A stretch of DNA of 33,563 bases from Pancytospora philotis. Taxonomy: Eukaryota; Microsporidia. The first letter of the stretch is position 1. Each line of letters begins with the position of its first letter. A program made the position numbers and the translations under genes. The notes beneath the pieces are model-generated. The model had not been told where the DNA came from. It saw only the letters and a list, made by a program, of their open reading frames with translations, and did not search any database. Shown here in pieces: positions 1 through 8,679 of this stretch. Location of the stretch: contig JALRLY010000232.1 in NCBI GenBank assembly GCA_023647555.1, positions 1 to 33,563 of the forward strand, in the 5' to 3' direction.

Positions 1-409
1 CCACTTTTGGTTCGCACTGTATGTGCTCGACCGTCTCCTCTCTCCGCTCCCCGCATCCCGAACATAGGCCTAACCTCTTGTCTCTGGTCCGGTTCATGCG
101 GACAAGGTCGTTCCGGGTGAGCACGGTGCCCAGTCTGCAGCGTAGCTGCATTCTCCTGCCCTCACTCTCTCGCCCTACCAGGTTCATTCTGCGGTAGTAT
201 GTTCCTTCTCTCAGCCCTATTCTCGCAGCCAGCCGTTGAGATCGCGTGTCCGGATTTAGACGCCTTACTCCGCCGTAATGGGTCGTGATCTCCTCCTTTA
301 CGAGCCAGCGTGGGTCTGTAAGTTCAACCTTCATTCGCCGCATGATAGTCATCGCTCTGTAGCACCAGGTGCTCTGCTTTCCGTTTAAAACTTGACAACA
401 TGCTAACCT
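1..409 (-). mobile_element. Non-LTR retrotransposon-like ORF fragment, C-terminal region
   Basis: Read on the minus strand, a frame stays open from the base after a TGA at 412-410 down to the window edge, about 136 codons, with the first in-frame ATG at 352-350. The peptide is basic and ends with a CSGCGE...EHIQCE cluster (C-x2-C-x9-H-x2-C, about bases 15-66), which resembles the Cys/His motif after the reverse transcriptase domain of LINE-type elements. The Arg-rich stretch before it also fits that region. No reverse transcriptase catalytic motif lies upstream, because the frame is closed there. The piece is therefore 5'-truncated or decayed, as LINE copies usually are, and its 3' part lies outside the window. 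It could instead be an unrelated zinc-binding protein. The H-x2-C spacing is tighter than the usual H-x4-C. Confidence 0.55.
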
Positions 410-639
410 TCAATAAATTTACTTATTTCACACTGGTATAGTTCTTGAGCTGCGCATAACATGCTGATATTTCGCCATGTTGAATCGCTGAAATACTTGA
501 TCAGCCCATCATTTTTTACTTTCACCACGTCACCAAATGCATCCTGAGTCGCTTAGTCGCGTACTGATATATCGGCCAGCAAACGATTGCGTCAGTAGCA
601 ATATTACCAAGCTATATAAGCAGCGTGTGGTGGCTCCCT

Positions 640-1935
640 ATGAACTTCACTTACCCACTAACGTTGATACTCACAATTGTCTTCGCGCTTTTTAACGCAA
701 AAGGTTTGGCGCTCAGCGGCGATGCGGGTGACAAACTGGAATCTAACCCGCCCGCCTCTCTTTCCCCACTTCTGTTACAGGGACTAAGAGAAGCTGCACT
801 TAGGGTAGACAACAAGAAGCGTGACATAAAGGTCCACGAGATGCTATTTAAATGCCGCTATCCGGGGCAGCCGGAAGCCTCAGAAAGCGAGCTGAACAGG
901 GGCTCGCCGGCTCTACTGCACGGGGCTTGTAATCCCAGCCTCTACAAGGACGATGTCCCCAGGAGGAGGCATATTCATCGCCATGGGAAACACGTAGGCA
1001 CTGCTTCTGAGGGCCACCAAGCCCAAGGTAGCAGGGGTGGGGTGGCTGTGCCGCTTGCATCGGAAGGCAGGTCTGAGTACACCGATAGCGAGCATGGAAG
1101 CGCACTACATAGGACCCTTACCAGCGCCCGGTTCACCTATTCCAACCCGCTCTCAAGGCATGCAAACTTGAGCAGCACGGCTTCCGAGGATGGATTCGAT
1201 CTTGCCTCGATATATGGCGCCATGGAGTACCGCGCCGTGTTCACCCCCGATGACACCGAACCAAGATTGATACCTACGCCCACAAGCCGTTACTTCTTCG
1301 ATAGCGAGCACTTTAAGGCGTTTCTGGCCCGCTGGCAGTGGAGCAGCGCGAACGCAGAGTTCCACGTTTCGCAGGCCGGCTTAGACGAGCTACACGAGCT
1401 GGCTAAGAGCAGAGTGGCGTACCAACATTTGAGCAAACACAACAGACGCCAGGTAGCGAAGTTAATCTTTGTCAGGAACGGGCTTGAAACGTTCGGCTTG
1501 ATAAAAGCAGCTAGAAGTGCGCTTGGTTTTACGTTTGATAGGCACAAAACTGTCGAAAACTTCCTCCAGGCAGTGCATGCGTATCTAATGGCGGTAGATG
1601 GCTCAGAGAGCAGGCTGAAAGTCTCGGGGTCTGTGTCCAGATGGATTCTGTCGGCTGATATATTCAGCCTATCCTACGCTCGGTGCAGTAAGCGCAAAGA
1701 GTATGTCCGGTACAGGAATTCTGAGGGCCATGTGAGGATGGAGCTTGGCCACTACATTTTTGATCAGTCTGATGCGTACATCACAGGCATGATTGTACTG
1801 TTCCAGGCCTGGGAAGAGTCTTCCAGCACTGCCATCGACCCGGCGGTGCTCAAGAACGTGGTTGACAGGCTTGAAGAATTCACCAAGGCATTCACGGGCA
1901 GCTATAAAGATGGCTGCCAACTACCGGGTCAATAA
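640..1935 (+). CDS. Secreted protein of unknown function (431 aa)
   Basis: No family recognised. The ATG at 640 is chosen because CTCCCT lies directly before it; the frame is open further upstream only through a GTG at 625. The N-terminus, MNFTYPLTLILTIVFALFNA, is a clear signal peptide with cleavage likely near residues 20-27. Residues 30-190 are polar and low in complexity (Ser, Gly, His, Arg), probably disordered. Residues 200-425 look folded and helical, with several Cys and aromatic positions. There is no second membrane segment, so the product is probably secreted or sits in the secretory pathway. The stop codon overlaps an AATAAA (CAATAAAT). It is the first gene after the retroelement fragment and has no clear similarity to the family A proteins further right, although a very distant tie cannot be excluded. 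Confidence 0.8.
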   Translation: MNFTYPLTLILTIVFALFNAKGLALSGDAGDKLESNPPASLSPLLLQGLREAALRVDNKKRDIKVHEMLFKCRYPGQPEASESELNRGSPALLHGACNPSLYKDDVPRRRHIHRHGKHVGTASEGHQAQGSRGGVAVPLASEGRSEYTDSEHGSALHRTLTSARFTYSNPLSRHANLSSTASEDGFDLASIYGAMEYRAVFTPDDTEPRLIPTPTSRYFFDSEHFKAFLARWQWSSANAEFHVSQAGLDELHELAKSRVAYQHLSKHNRRQVAKLIFVRNGLETFGLIKAARSALGFTFDRHKTVENFLQAVHAYLMAVDGSESRLKVSGSVSRWILSADIFSLSYARCSKRKEYVRYRNSEGHVRMELGHYIFDQSDAYITGMIVLFQAWEESSSTAIDPAVLKNVVDRLEEFTKAFTGSYKDGCQLPGQ

Positions 1936-2297
1936 ATAATTGCGAACGATGTGTTATAGGAGCAGCATAGCGCCCTTTGCTCGACGTGTATTTTTGCATC
2001 TTTCCCCTACCATTTTTGGGGCGCTGACAGGCTCGGGCACTCAGATAGGGTTCTTGCGCAACACCGGCATCGATCATTGAGCTTGTAAGATGCACACATT
2101 TAATATCGTAAAAAAGGCGGAATTAAATAGAGCAGTAGCCTCGAGCTGATAATTAATTAGTAAAAGCCTGCTCTGCCCAAATATTGATCATCCAAACATA
2201 TAACTCAGAGGTCTGATTAATTCCTCAGCACCTTTCAGACATCGAAAGTGCTGCATAACGTATAAGATATACCAGCATTCGCTTAGAATACAGTAAT
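1936..2297. other. Intergenic, convergent 3' ends
   Basis: This gap lies between the 3' ends of two convergent genes. It is AT-rich in its second half and contains an AATAAAT at the first stop. The short minus-strand frame over 1892-2095 has no start signal. I see no gene or RNA here. Confidence 0.6.
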
Positions 2298-3518
2298 TTA
2301 CTTTTTGATCAGTTTCTCGTGGGCCTGAATCCGGTTATAGATCGACGGATGAGTTCTAGTGATTGTAAACGGATAGTTGTTATCGAAAAACACACCGCCA
2401 TTGGTGTTTATAATCACCTCTAGCAAACGGCCGCTTCCATACGCGCTGTACTTGGACTTGGCAACGCCGATGTCAGCCTCGTACTCCTGACCGATGCCCC
2501 AGCAGCCATTATTGATCAGAGGCATAAGGGTGGCAAACGCGGTGGCCCAGACCGAGGAAATAACCGCGAGGCAGGGCCGCTTGAAGAGCATGTGGGCCTT
2601 GCGGTACAGAAAATAAATCGCAGCACAAAACAACAGATGCACGGCCATGCTGTAAACTGTATCTTTAAAGGAGTGCATTCTCTTATAATGCTCGAGCTCG
2701 TGCATAAGCGTGGCGTACACATGCTCGGGCTTCGCGCGTTTCAGCGTTCCCGCGTTAATCTCGATGTATCCCCATCTTAGCCCGCTCGAACAGGCAGCAT
2801 TCAGCGAATCGTCGTGCTTTACCAACACGTAATCGCGCGGCACGCCGCCGGCCCCGCAGATCTCGAAAATGGTGTTTCTGATGTCGCCACTGATGCCTTT
2901 AAATTCTGAAAGCCGGGTTAGGTCGCCACGTGGTATGGTATAGTTATTGATGTAGTTGCTTCCCTCGAAAATGTGTATACTGAATGTCTGTACCTCATGG
3001 TATAGAGAAAATATCGAGACGCAGCACGCCGCGAGCCCGTATTTCCTGCCCATCACGAAGACTGATAACGCCACTACCGAAAGCATGAAGATGATGCTGA
3101 GCATATTGTAACTTGATATGAGGTATTTCAATTTCTTTGCGCAGTCCCATATCATCTTCGAATAGAACACACCCTCCCAGAGCGCGTCACCCAAGTCCCA
3201 GATGCTGAAGGGCAGGGCCATTAGTAGAGCCGGAAGCAGATGTATCGTTGTGTACAGCATCTCGTTGTGTATGCTTAGCATTTTTATACCCAAGTAATAC
3301 TTGCTTAGTTCGTAGCTGTTCGCCGGCATTCCGTACGCCTCCCACTTGGGCACTTCAGTGCTGGCGTGCGCTATGTAGTAATTCAGCTGGTGACGGCGTG
3401 CCATGATGTTGAAGGCATACACGGCCATGAGCGGCACAAATGCTATGAAGTAGGCCAGAGCCACCATCCCCAGGCGTTTTCCGATGCTCGTTTGTGCGGA
3501 GTTTTTCAGCTGCACCAT
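2298..3518 (-). CDS. STE24: CAAX prenyl protease, Ste24 type (M48 zinc metalloprotease)
   Basis: This is a membrane zinc protease that removes the last three residues from prenylated CAAX proteins and trims N-termini, in the ER and inner nuclear envelope. The zinc motif HELEH is at residues 273-277, the third ligand Glu345 lies in an EYEAD motif, and the RTHPSIYNRI block near residue 388 is the usual M48 C-terminal signature. Hydrophobic segments fall near residues 17-40, 85-105, 138-157, 288-306 and 315-335. At 406 aa it is shorter than yeast (453) or human (475) Ste24, mainly in the N-terminal membrane part and the loops. The start has GCCCATCGCG directly before the ATG and AAAATT further up. 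Both neighbouring genes in this strand direction encode secretory proteins, but no operon is implied. Confidence 0.93.
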   Translation of the reverse strand: MVQLKNSAQTSIGKRLGMVALAYFIAFVPLMAVYAFNIMARRHQLNYYIAHASTEVPKWEAYGMPANSYELSKYYLGIKMLSIHNEMLYTTIHLLPALLMALPFSIWDLGDALWEGVFYSKMIWDCAKKLKYLISSYNMLSIIFMLSVVALSVFVMGRKYGLAACCVSIFSLYHEVQTFSIHIFEGSNYINNYTIPRGDLTRLSEFKGISGDIRNTIFEICGAGGVPRDYVLVKHDDSLNAACSSGLRWGYIEINAGTLKRAKPEHVYATLMHELEHYKRMHSFKDTVYSMAVHLLFCAAIYFLYRKAHMLFKRPCLAVISSVWATAFATLMPLINNGCWGIGQEYEADIGVAKSKYSAYGSGRLLEVIINTNGGVFFDNNYPFTITRTHPSIYNRIQAHEKLIKK

Positions 3519-3913
3519 CGCGATGGGCGTCCGCCGGTTTGCACAATTTTACAGCCCCTTTTTATGGCGCATGCCGCTGAGGCTTCCAGGGACGCGTTGC
3601 TTTCAGTTTTCTCCTTGCAGAGTTAGGGCTGGAGCATACCGGGCGAATTCTCCTGGCTCATCTGCATGTGCAGGGAAAGGCCCACCCTGTGTTACCAGCC
3701 GTGCGAGCTTGCACACGCGCGACGTTTAAGGAGCTATGCTGCCTTGCGCTCTTTCGTTTACGCGCAGTTTTAGACCGTCCGGAGTGATCACACGGCTTCC
3801 GCGTGCACGGTGCTTCCGCAGCCCCTATACGGCTTAGCGGAGCTGGGCCATGGAGACCAAATTTAAACAAGAGAGGGCCAGCAACAGGCCGCCTATGGCA
3901 ATTTTTGAACAGT
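3519..3913. other. Intergenic, with STE24 upstream region
   Basis: These 395 bp separate two minus-strand genes. The left end holds the STE24 start signals (GCCC beside the ATG, AAAATT about 30 bp further up). The rest is mixed in composition. The 70-codon minus frame at 3658-3870 would start on TTG and has no C-run before it. I looked for a tRNA around 3640-3850 and found no convincing cloverleaf or T-loop. Confidence 0.5.
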
Positions 3914-5011
3914 TTACTTGTTGGCCGAGCCCTCGAACGCGATGTCAGACAGCCCGCAGCACACCAGCGACTTTACACGTGACCGGTTCACGGGCACCGT
4001 CGTGATCTTCTTGTGGCACATGGAAACCTGGTAGAGCTTCTGCTGGGCCTGCGCGAACAGCTGGTTTTTGCTGTTCACGTATAGCACGACCTGGCTGCCA
4101 TAGGCGCGCTGCAGCTCATCCCTGATATGGGCCAGGCGCTTAGGTGAGCGCAGGACTTTCGGTACGATGCCTTGGCGGTGGCTGCTGAGCGAGATGACCT
4201 CCTGCTTTCTTTTATCCTGGCGCGAGCGCACCTTTAGCACCGTGCCTTGGTTTGCGCACCCTGAGCCTGCAAAGATGAACGTTCTCGATGTGTCGATGGC
4301 TTCGATCTGCTTTCCGCACGGGGTTCTGCATGCGTTTAATTTGCGCTGTGCTAGCCGTGTATCAGGCTTGCAGTCAGGGCTCGGCTCGCAGTAGTCTGGA
4401 GTCGGCTCGTAGCAGTCTGGAGTCGGCTTGCAGCAGTCCGGGCTGGGCTCGCAGGGCTGCTCAGGACACGGAGTGACAGGGCTGCAGTAGGCTGGGTAAG
4501 CGTAGCATGAACTAGCATCTGGCTCCAAATTTCCAGCACAATTGTATCCCATGGCCGTGGCTTCTACGACCAGCTGGTCGCTGATGGCAGCCACGCATGT
4601 CCGCCGCTGGGTGACAACGGCGCCTACTCTGTAGCACGTTGGGTCGCCAAGGGCTGCGCCATGGCATACGCAGATGACATCATCGGCCCCACTGCAGTTC
4701 TGCATTGTGTACAGAGCCACGCTTGGCCGGGTCAGGTCTTCAGCGGGCACGACGGTGCCGTTGTCGTGGAGCACGTAGTCGCCCGTGTGGTCCATCCAGC
4801 CGCCGACCAGGGCCCGCTCGACGCGGCAGCACTTGAGCGCCAGGATGAACCGGGGGAAGCTCTCGGGGGTGATCTTTCCCAGCTCCATTTCCGGGCACCA
4901 CGTGACCTGCTGGATCCTCACATGCAGGCCGAGCCGCAGGACCTTGATCTCCTGGGCTAGAACCGCGGTGCAGGCGAGGAAGAGCGCGAGAAGGTGCTGG
5001 GTTGCTCTCAT
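3914..5011 (-). CDS. Secreted Cys/Pro-rich protein; candidate polar tube or spore coat protein
   Basis: The product has 365 aa. The start at 5011 is chosen because GCTGCCC touches this ATG; the frame extends 15 codons further without such a signal. MRATQHLLALFLACTAVLAQ is a typical signal peptide. Residues 20-200 are rich in Cys, with two NCS/NGT sequons. A short repeat follows, with a seven-residue period of the type C-x-P-(S/T)-P-D-C. Residues 230-365 are basic (many Lys and Arg) with few Cys. A signal peptide, many Cys, a Pro-rich central repeat and a basic tail recall polar tube or spore wall proteins, which diverge so much that family membership is often known only from such traits and gene order. 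I cannot identify it as a named PTP. An unrelated extracellular matrix-like protein is the alternative. Confidence 0.75.
   Translation of the reverse strand: MRATQHLLALFLACTAVLAQEIKVLRLGLHVRIQQVTWCPEMELGKITPESFPRFILALKCCRVERALVGGWMDHTGDYVLHDNGTVVPAEDLTRPSVALYTMQNCSGADDVICVCHGAALGDPTCYRVGAVVTQRRTCVAAISDQLVVEATAMGYNCAGNLEPDASSCYAYPAYCSPVTPCPEQPCEPSPDCCKPTPDCYEPTPDYCEPSPDCKPDTRLAQRKLNACRTPCGKQIEAIDTSRTFIFAGSGCANQGTVLKVRSRQDKRKQEVISLSSHRQGIVPKVLRSPKRLAHIRDELQRAYGSQVVLYVNSKNQLFAQAQQKLYQVSMCHKKITTVPVNRSRVKSLVCCGLSDIAFEGSANK
4383..4445 (-). repeat. 21-bp tandem repeat, three clear copies, in coding sequence
   Basis: Units lie at 4383-4403, 4404-4424 and 4425-4445. The first two differ at two positions and the third is more diverged; 4446-4466 is a degenerate fourth. 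The repeat is in frame and encodes the seven-residue Cys-Pro-Asp repeat of the secreted Cys/Pro-rich protein. Copy number could vary by slippage without breaking the frame. Confidence 0.85.
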
Positions 5012-5438
5012 GGGCAGCACAAACGCGCGTTTATTTATGGTTAGAAATGTAAACATATTACATCAGTGAATGGTGCCCTTTAATACCCTGGTTTATTGAG
5101 CTACGTCACAGTTACGTGTCCCCTAAAAAGGCAAAAATAGCTCGCTATTAGGGCGAATACTAGTGGAGTTCACATGCATACCGCACTGGAAGCAGCAGTT
5201 GTACCATCCAATAGATCATGCTCTACACGGTATGATTAGCAGGGGACACCCCATAGGGCACAGGCGCAACGCTGTACCGTACGACAGCTTTGGCGAAATT
5301 GCAGCTGGCAATGGCCGCGCTACGAAGAATCACAATCCGTGTCGGGCGGCATCCAAGAAGGATGCTAAGCTGGAGATGAGCGCACCACCGTCGGAAAAGT
5401 AGCAACAAGAAGCAACAGCGCTTATCAAGAGATTTATT
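5012..5438. other. Intergenic
   Basis: This 427-bp gap separates two minus-strand genes. The right end carries an AATAAA (minus strand, about 5430) overlapping the end of the membrane protein gene. The 79-codon plus frame at 5163-5402 lacks start signals. Nothing else is visible. Confidence 0.5.
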
Positions 5439-6146
5439 TCAAGCAGTGCTGGTTGGCAGGAGCGGCACTCGTCTTTTGACCGTGCGCCGCACGCAGAAGT
5501 AATAGTAGGCGATACCACCAAAAATTAGGACAGTTACCAGCACTGCAAATGACAGGAGCATAATAGTTCCAGCCGAATGCGGGATTACATACGGGTCGAC
5601 TTTGGCAGGTGGCACTGGGGGCAGCGCGATGGCATCACCGATACTATCACTGCCACCGTATATCAAACGACTGAACATGCGCTTAGACGGATCATCTTTG
5701 TTGTAAATGCGCAGGATATGCCAGGCGCCAAGCAATAGGAAACTGTCTATCGGGTGGAATATGGGCGTTTCGGCAAGCGGCACATCAAGCTGCCGCTGCT
5801 TGAGGGGTATGCAGTCTGTCATGTGTCTCCATTTCTTGTCGATCGTAGTGTACACCAGCCATTCATAGACGTACAGCCCGGGCTCGTTGTAGCTCGATGC
5901 TATTTTAAGCTGGCGGGGAATGATCGGAACGCCGTATGTACCATCCTTCCGGACTGCGAGTCCGGTGAGCTTGCACTTGCCGACGGCGCGGCTGGCATCG
6001 TCGTTGAAGTCGGCCGACTGGTACTCGGGGCTGCCATCAGACTCTGCGTCATCGATGTGGTCGCAGCGCAGCATGGGGAGCAGCTGCAGGAGCACGAGCA
6101 GGCCGGCGAGCCACCCGAGTCTGCGACCGTTGCTGGGATGGTCCAT
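5439..6146 (-). CDS. Single-pass (type I) membrane protein of unknown function (235 aa)
   Basis: The start at 6146 has CGCCCTCC directly before the ATG and AAAAATTC about 20 bp further up; the frame continues 35 codons beyond it without support. Residues 7-28 (GWLAGLLVLLQLLPMLRC) form a signal peptide. An acidic stretch follows, then an ectodomain of about 130 residues with Cys near its start and middle and alternating hydrophobic residues that suggest beta structure. One membrane helix lies near residues 190-215 (IMLLSFAVLVTVLIFGG), with a short basic tail after it (CVRRTVKRR). The stop is followed at once by AATAAA. The layout is shared with the protein at 19760-20443, and a few aligned positions hint at distant kinship. 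The role could be surface exposure or a receptor. No family recognised. Confidence 0.8.
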   Translation of the reverse strand: MDHPSNGRRLGWLAGLLVLLQLLPMLRCDHIDDAESDGSPEYQSADFNDDASRAVGKCKLTGLAVRKDGTYGVPIIPRQLKIASSYNEPGLYVYEWLVYTTIDKKWRHMTDCIPLKQRQLDVPLAETPIFHPIDSFLLLGAWHILRIYNKDDPSKRMFSRLIYGGSDSIGDAIALPPVPPAKVDPYVIPHSAGTIMLLSFAVLVTVLIFGGIAYYYFCVRRTVKRRVPLLPTSTA

Positions 6147-6560
6147 GGAGGGCGATAAACCGCCGAATTTTTCATCCGACCAGAATAAAGGAGAGTATTG
6201 ATTTTTCTGGCTTCGCTGTAGCTTTGGGCTTTGCTGCGCTGTGCATATCACTCATTATGATGCATATTGCTTTATTCTATGCAGCGCATGCATTGCCCAT
6301 TCTGCTGTCTACCCCTTTGTATGGAGCTGGCTGATAAAGGGGTAAATGACTGGGATGGGGCTTATTATTTGAATGAATCGCGCTTTATCATGCATGCATA
6401 GATGGTAGACATAACTTGGCGTAATTCACCAGCTCTGCATCCTGAGCGGTTTCGGTGCGCTCCTCCGCAAGGAGCACCTATTTGGATGTGAATCCTAGAA
6501 CGCATAGCACGACGGAGCTATAATCCAAAGCGCTTAACTAACAAATTTAATGGTGCAGAC
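6147..6560. other. Intergenic with a GC-rich hairpin
   Basis: The left part holds the start signals of the membrane protein gene. At 6454-6478 an imperfect inverted repeat (GGTGCGCTCCT / AGGAGCACC, five-base loop) could form a stem of about nine pairs with a two-base bulge. It lies about 80 bp beyond the stop of the SNARE gene on its transcribed strand. A short GTATGGAGC at about 6319 recalls the unit repeated at 7371-7430. No gene seen. Confidence 0.45.
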
Positions 6561-7265
6561 TCACAGGCCCTTTTTCAGCTTGGAGTCGGTCTTGTCCACC
6601 TTCTTCTTGGAGTACTCGTTCAGCACGTTGATGTCCCGCAGGTCCGTCTCCTGCTCCTTGGCCATCTTCGACTGCTTGTTCGCGGTCTTGTTGATGTGGC
6701 GGACCGAGTGCAGGATCCTGCCCAGCTCCTCGTTCGTCTTGGCCTCGCCGGGCACGTACTCCTCGGTCTGCGCATTGCCCTCGTACTCGGACTCCTCGCT
6801 CGCCTCCGCCTGCTCGCTCTGGCTGCCCGCGCTCTGGCTGCCCATGGTCTGCTCGATGGCGCCCACGTCCTTCTTCTCCTTCCGGTTCTTGCTCCACCAC
6901 TTCTTGATGCCGCCCCAGAACGGCACGCCGAAGTTGAACAGATGGCTCTCCTTCTCGATGGTGTCGGCTAGCTCGTCCGCGCCCTCCGCGTTCTTGTGCA
7001 CCTTGAGCGCCGACTTCTTGGCATGCGTGATCTTCTCGCCCTGCCGGTGCATCTCCTCGGTGGTGCCCTTCTGCAGCTCGGCCGCGCTCTCGAGCTTGAG
7101 CCGCGCCGCATGCGCCTTCTTGTAGTTCTGCGCCTCGGTGCGCTCGGCCGCCGCCAGGATCTCCTTGTCGACCTCGCTCTGGAGGGCCTCGCCGTCGCTC
7201 GCCTCTTTCTTCTTCTTGGCGGCCTTTTGCTTGAGCGCCTGGTCCACGTTGTAGAGGTCCTTCAT
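6561..7265 (-). CDS. SEC9: Qbc-SNARE, Sec9/SNAP-25 family
   Basis: This is a target-membrane SNARE that supplies two helices to the four-helix bundle driving fusion of secretory vesicles with the plasma membrane. The ATG at 7265 follows CTGCCCCT directly; a 52-codon upstream extension is rejected because it runs into a DNA repeat. The protein has 234 aa. Residues 45-100 form the Qb helix with zero-layer Gln75 (HRQGEKI), and residues 178-232 form the Qc helix with zero-layer Gln205 (KEQETDL). A Ser/Gln/Glu-rich linker (140-175) joins them. There is no Cys anywhere, so palmitoyl anchoring as in SNAP-25 is impossible; the linker has WWSKNRKEKK-like basic and aromatic residues (about 120-132) that may touch membrane. 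Yeast Sec9 also lacks palmitoylation. Which pathway step it serves is inferred. Confidence 0.85.
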   Translation of the reverse strand: MKDLYNVDQALKQKAAKKKKEASDGEALQSEVDKEILAAAERTEAQNYKKAHAARLKLESAAELQKGTTEEMHRQGEKITHAKKSALKVHKNAEGADELADTIEKESHLFNFGVPFWGGIKKWWSKNRKEKKDVGAIEQTMGSQSAGSQSEQAEASEESEYEGNAQTEEYVPGEAKTNEELGRILHSVRHINKTANKQSKMAKEQETDLRDINVLNEYSKKKVDKTDSKLKKGL

Positions 7266-7370
7266 AGGGGCAGCCGCGCGAGAGAACTGTTGCGGGCGTA
7301 TTCCCAGGGGCTGTCGGCCGCGCATAAAGGGGTAGATGCGTGTGAGCAGGGGCGGAGACAGATGCGCCGT

Positions 7371-7430
7371 ATGGAGCGCAAATAGCTTGTATGGAGTGCA
7401 AATAGCTTGTATGGAGCGCAAATAGCTTGT
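7371..7430. repeat. 20-bp tandem repeat, three copies, upstream of the SNARE gene
   Basis: Units are 7371-7390, 7391-7410 and 7411-7430. The first and third are identical, and the second differs by one base (gcgca to gtgca). The array lies 106-165 bp before the SNARE start and just past the 3' end of the next minus-strand gene. It may be a simple slippage product or a multimerised upstream site. Confidence 0.9.
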
Positions 7431-7476
7431 TTATCTGCGCTAATCAATAAATCAACACACTGAGAAGAGCATTTAA

Positions 7477-8679
7477 TTAATAGCCGGAAGTTGCACGGAC
7501 CCGAACTAGCGGGTTTTTGCTTTTCCTTGCAGCCTGCCCATTCTGGGCCACTGGTGCGCGTTGGGCTGGATTTGTATGCCGGGCTCTGGATGCGATCCAT
7601 TGCGCCGTTTCGAGTTCGAGCCGCGCGGCGATAGCGGCCGGCAGTTCTTTTCCGAGCTTGCGGCTGTGCACGTACAGATCCCGCCGCCTCCCCAGTGATC
7701 CGCTCGAACCGTAGTAGTACCGCTCGCACAGCCGAACCAGCGTATCTTCGGGCGCGTTCTGGGTCTTAAGGTATCTGACAAGACAGGGCATGAAGTCAGA
7801 TGGTAGCCACGGGAACTGTTCGATGCTGTCCAGAACGGTTACCAGCTTACAGTTAAAATTGAACTGATCAAAGCACTCCAAAATATGGGGGCATTCTGTG
7901 CTCAAGGCGCAGCGGACTATGGCCATAGCAACGGCCTTTCTGGCTGCTTCCCGCTGCTCTCTGTGGCAGGCAGAAATGTACGTAGAGGTGAGCTCCGCAA
8001 AGAAGCTGATGTCCTCCGTGTTTATCGTGTCGGGCCCTGACAGACTTCCCCTCTTAGATAGTTTCATGCACACGGTTATAAACTCGATGAAGGCCGCCTG
8101 CAGGCTTATATTGAGGCGCCCGCTCCTGGCACGGAGGTAGAAGAGAACGCTGGGGATGTCGTTGCAGCTCTTGTAGAGATCACAAAAATCCATAACACGC
8201 ATTTCCAGCTGCTGCTCAATCCAACGATTGATGGTTCCAAACCATCTACGGGCGTTGGCTGCTTTAGCTTCGGTTTTAAAGTCTTGACTATTACGCATTA
8301 GTTCTAGTATCACGAGCAGATATACAAACGAGTTCTGCGCAATGATGCTGCTGACGGGACGCCCCATTGAGATTTCACAGATTGTGGCGCTTGCTATTTC
8401 TCTAGGGCTTCTGCGCTGCGCGCCGGATAACTCCTGGCCGGGTACGGTAGCGGCATTCGCCATCGGGCCATTCGTTCTGCTCTGCAGCCATTCTGCTTTT
8501 GCGCGACATAATTCCCCGGCCATCTTCTTTGCAGCCCGCTGAAAGGACGAGTCCATGGGGTCAATCCAGGGTGTTTCAGCCTCGGGGAGCGGCGCAGCAC
8601 CCATGGGTGTCTGCTGGTTATAAGCGCAGTTCGTTTCCGTCGCCAATACCAGTATTGGTATGGAAAGCTTCAGCATCAT
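7477..8679 (-). CDS. Secreted family A protein (400 aa), close paralogue of the next gene
   Basis: The upstream GAGCCCC, nine bases before the ATG, and the AAATTTTT block support this start; a second ATG follows at once. MMLKLSIPILVLATETNCA is a short signal peptide. The rest is a helical, Cys-containing body with no membrane segment and a basic Arg/Lys-rich tail. It aligns along its length with the protein at 9020-10183 (for example EISMGRPVSSII, then LCERYYY near residue 320, then ELPAAIA). That YYY block corresponds to the YFTEAG...RLRWL block of the longer family A proteins, so I place it in the same superfamily. Promoter and 3' flank are duplicated as well. Function unknown; likely exported to the parasite surface or host. 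Confidence 0.85.
   Translation of the reverse strand: MMLKLSIPILVLATETNCAYNQQTPMGAAPLPEAETPWIDPMDSSFQRAAKKMAGELCRAKAEWLQSRTNGPMANAATVPGQELSGAQRRSPREIASATICEISMGRPVSSIIAQNSFVYLLVILELMRNSQDFKTEAKAANARRWFGTINRWIEQQLEMRVMDFCDLYKSCNDIPSVLFYLRARSGRLNISLQAAFIEFITVCMKLSKRGSLSGPDTINTEDISFFAELTSTYISACHREQREAARKAVAMAIVRCALSTECPHILECFDQFNFNCKLVTVLDSIEQFPWLPSDFMPCLVRYLKTQNAPEDTLVRLCERYYYGSSGSLGRRRDLYVHSRKLGKELPAAIAARLELETAQWIASRARHTNPAQRAPVAQNGQAARKSKNPLVRVRATSGY

Noticed and set aside
3640..3850. Possible tRNA in the STE24 upstream gap
   Set aside because: Short complementary stretches exist, but no T-loop consensus and no consistent acceptor stem.
6547..7401. Alternative 284-codon frame over the SNARE gene
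   Set aside because: Its product is Gly/Arg/Glu-rich low complexity; the frame with both SNARE helices and zero-layer Gln is the real one.
7266..7421. N-terminal extension of the SNARE protein
   Set aside because: It would be encoded partly by the 20-bp repeats and lacks a start signal; CCCCT touches the ATG at 7265.
7371..7430. CRISPR-like array
   Set aside because: The repeats are directly adjacent with no spacers, and the genome is eukaryotic.
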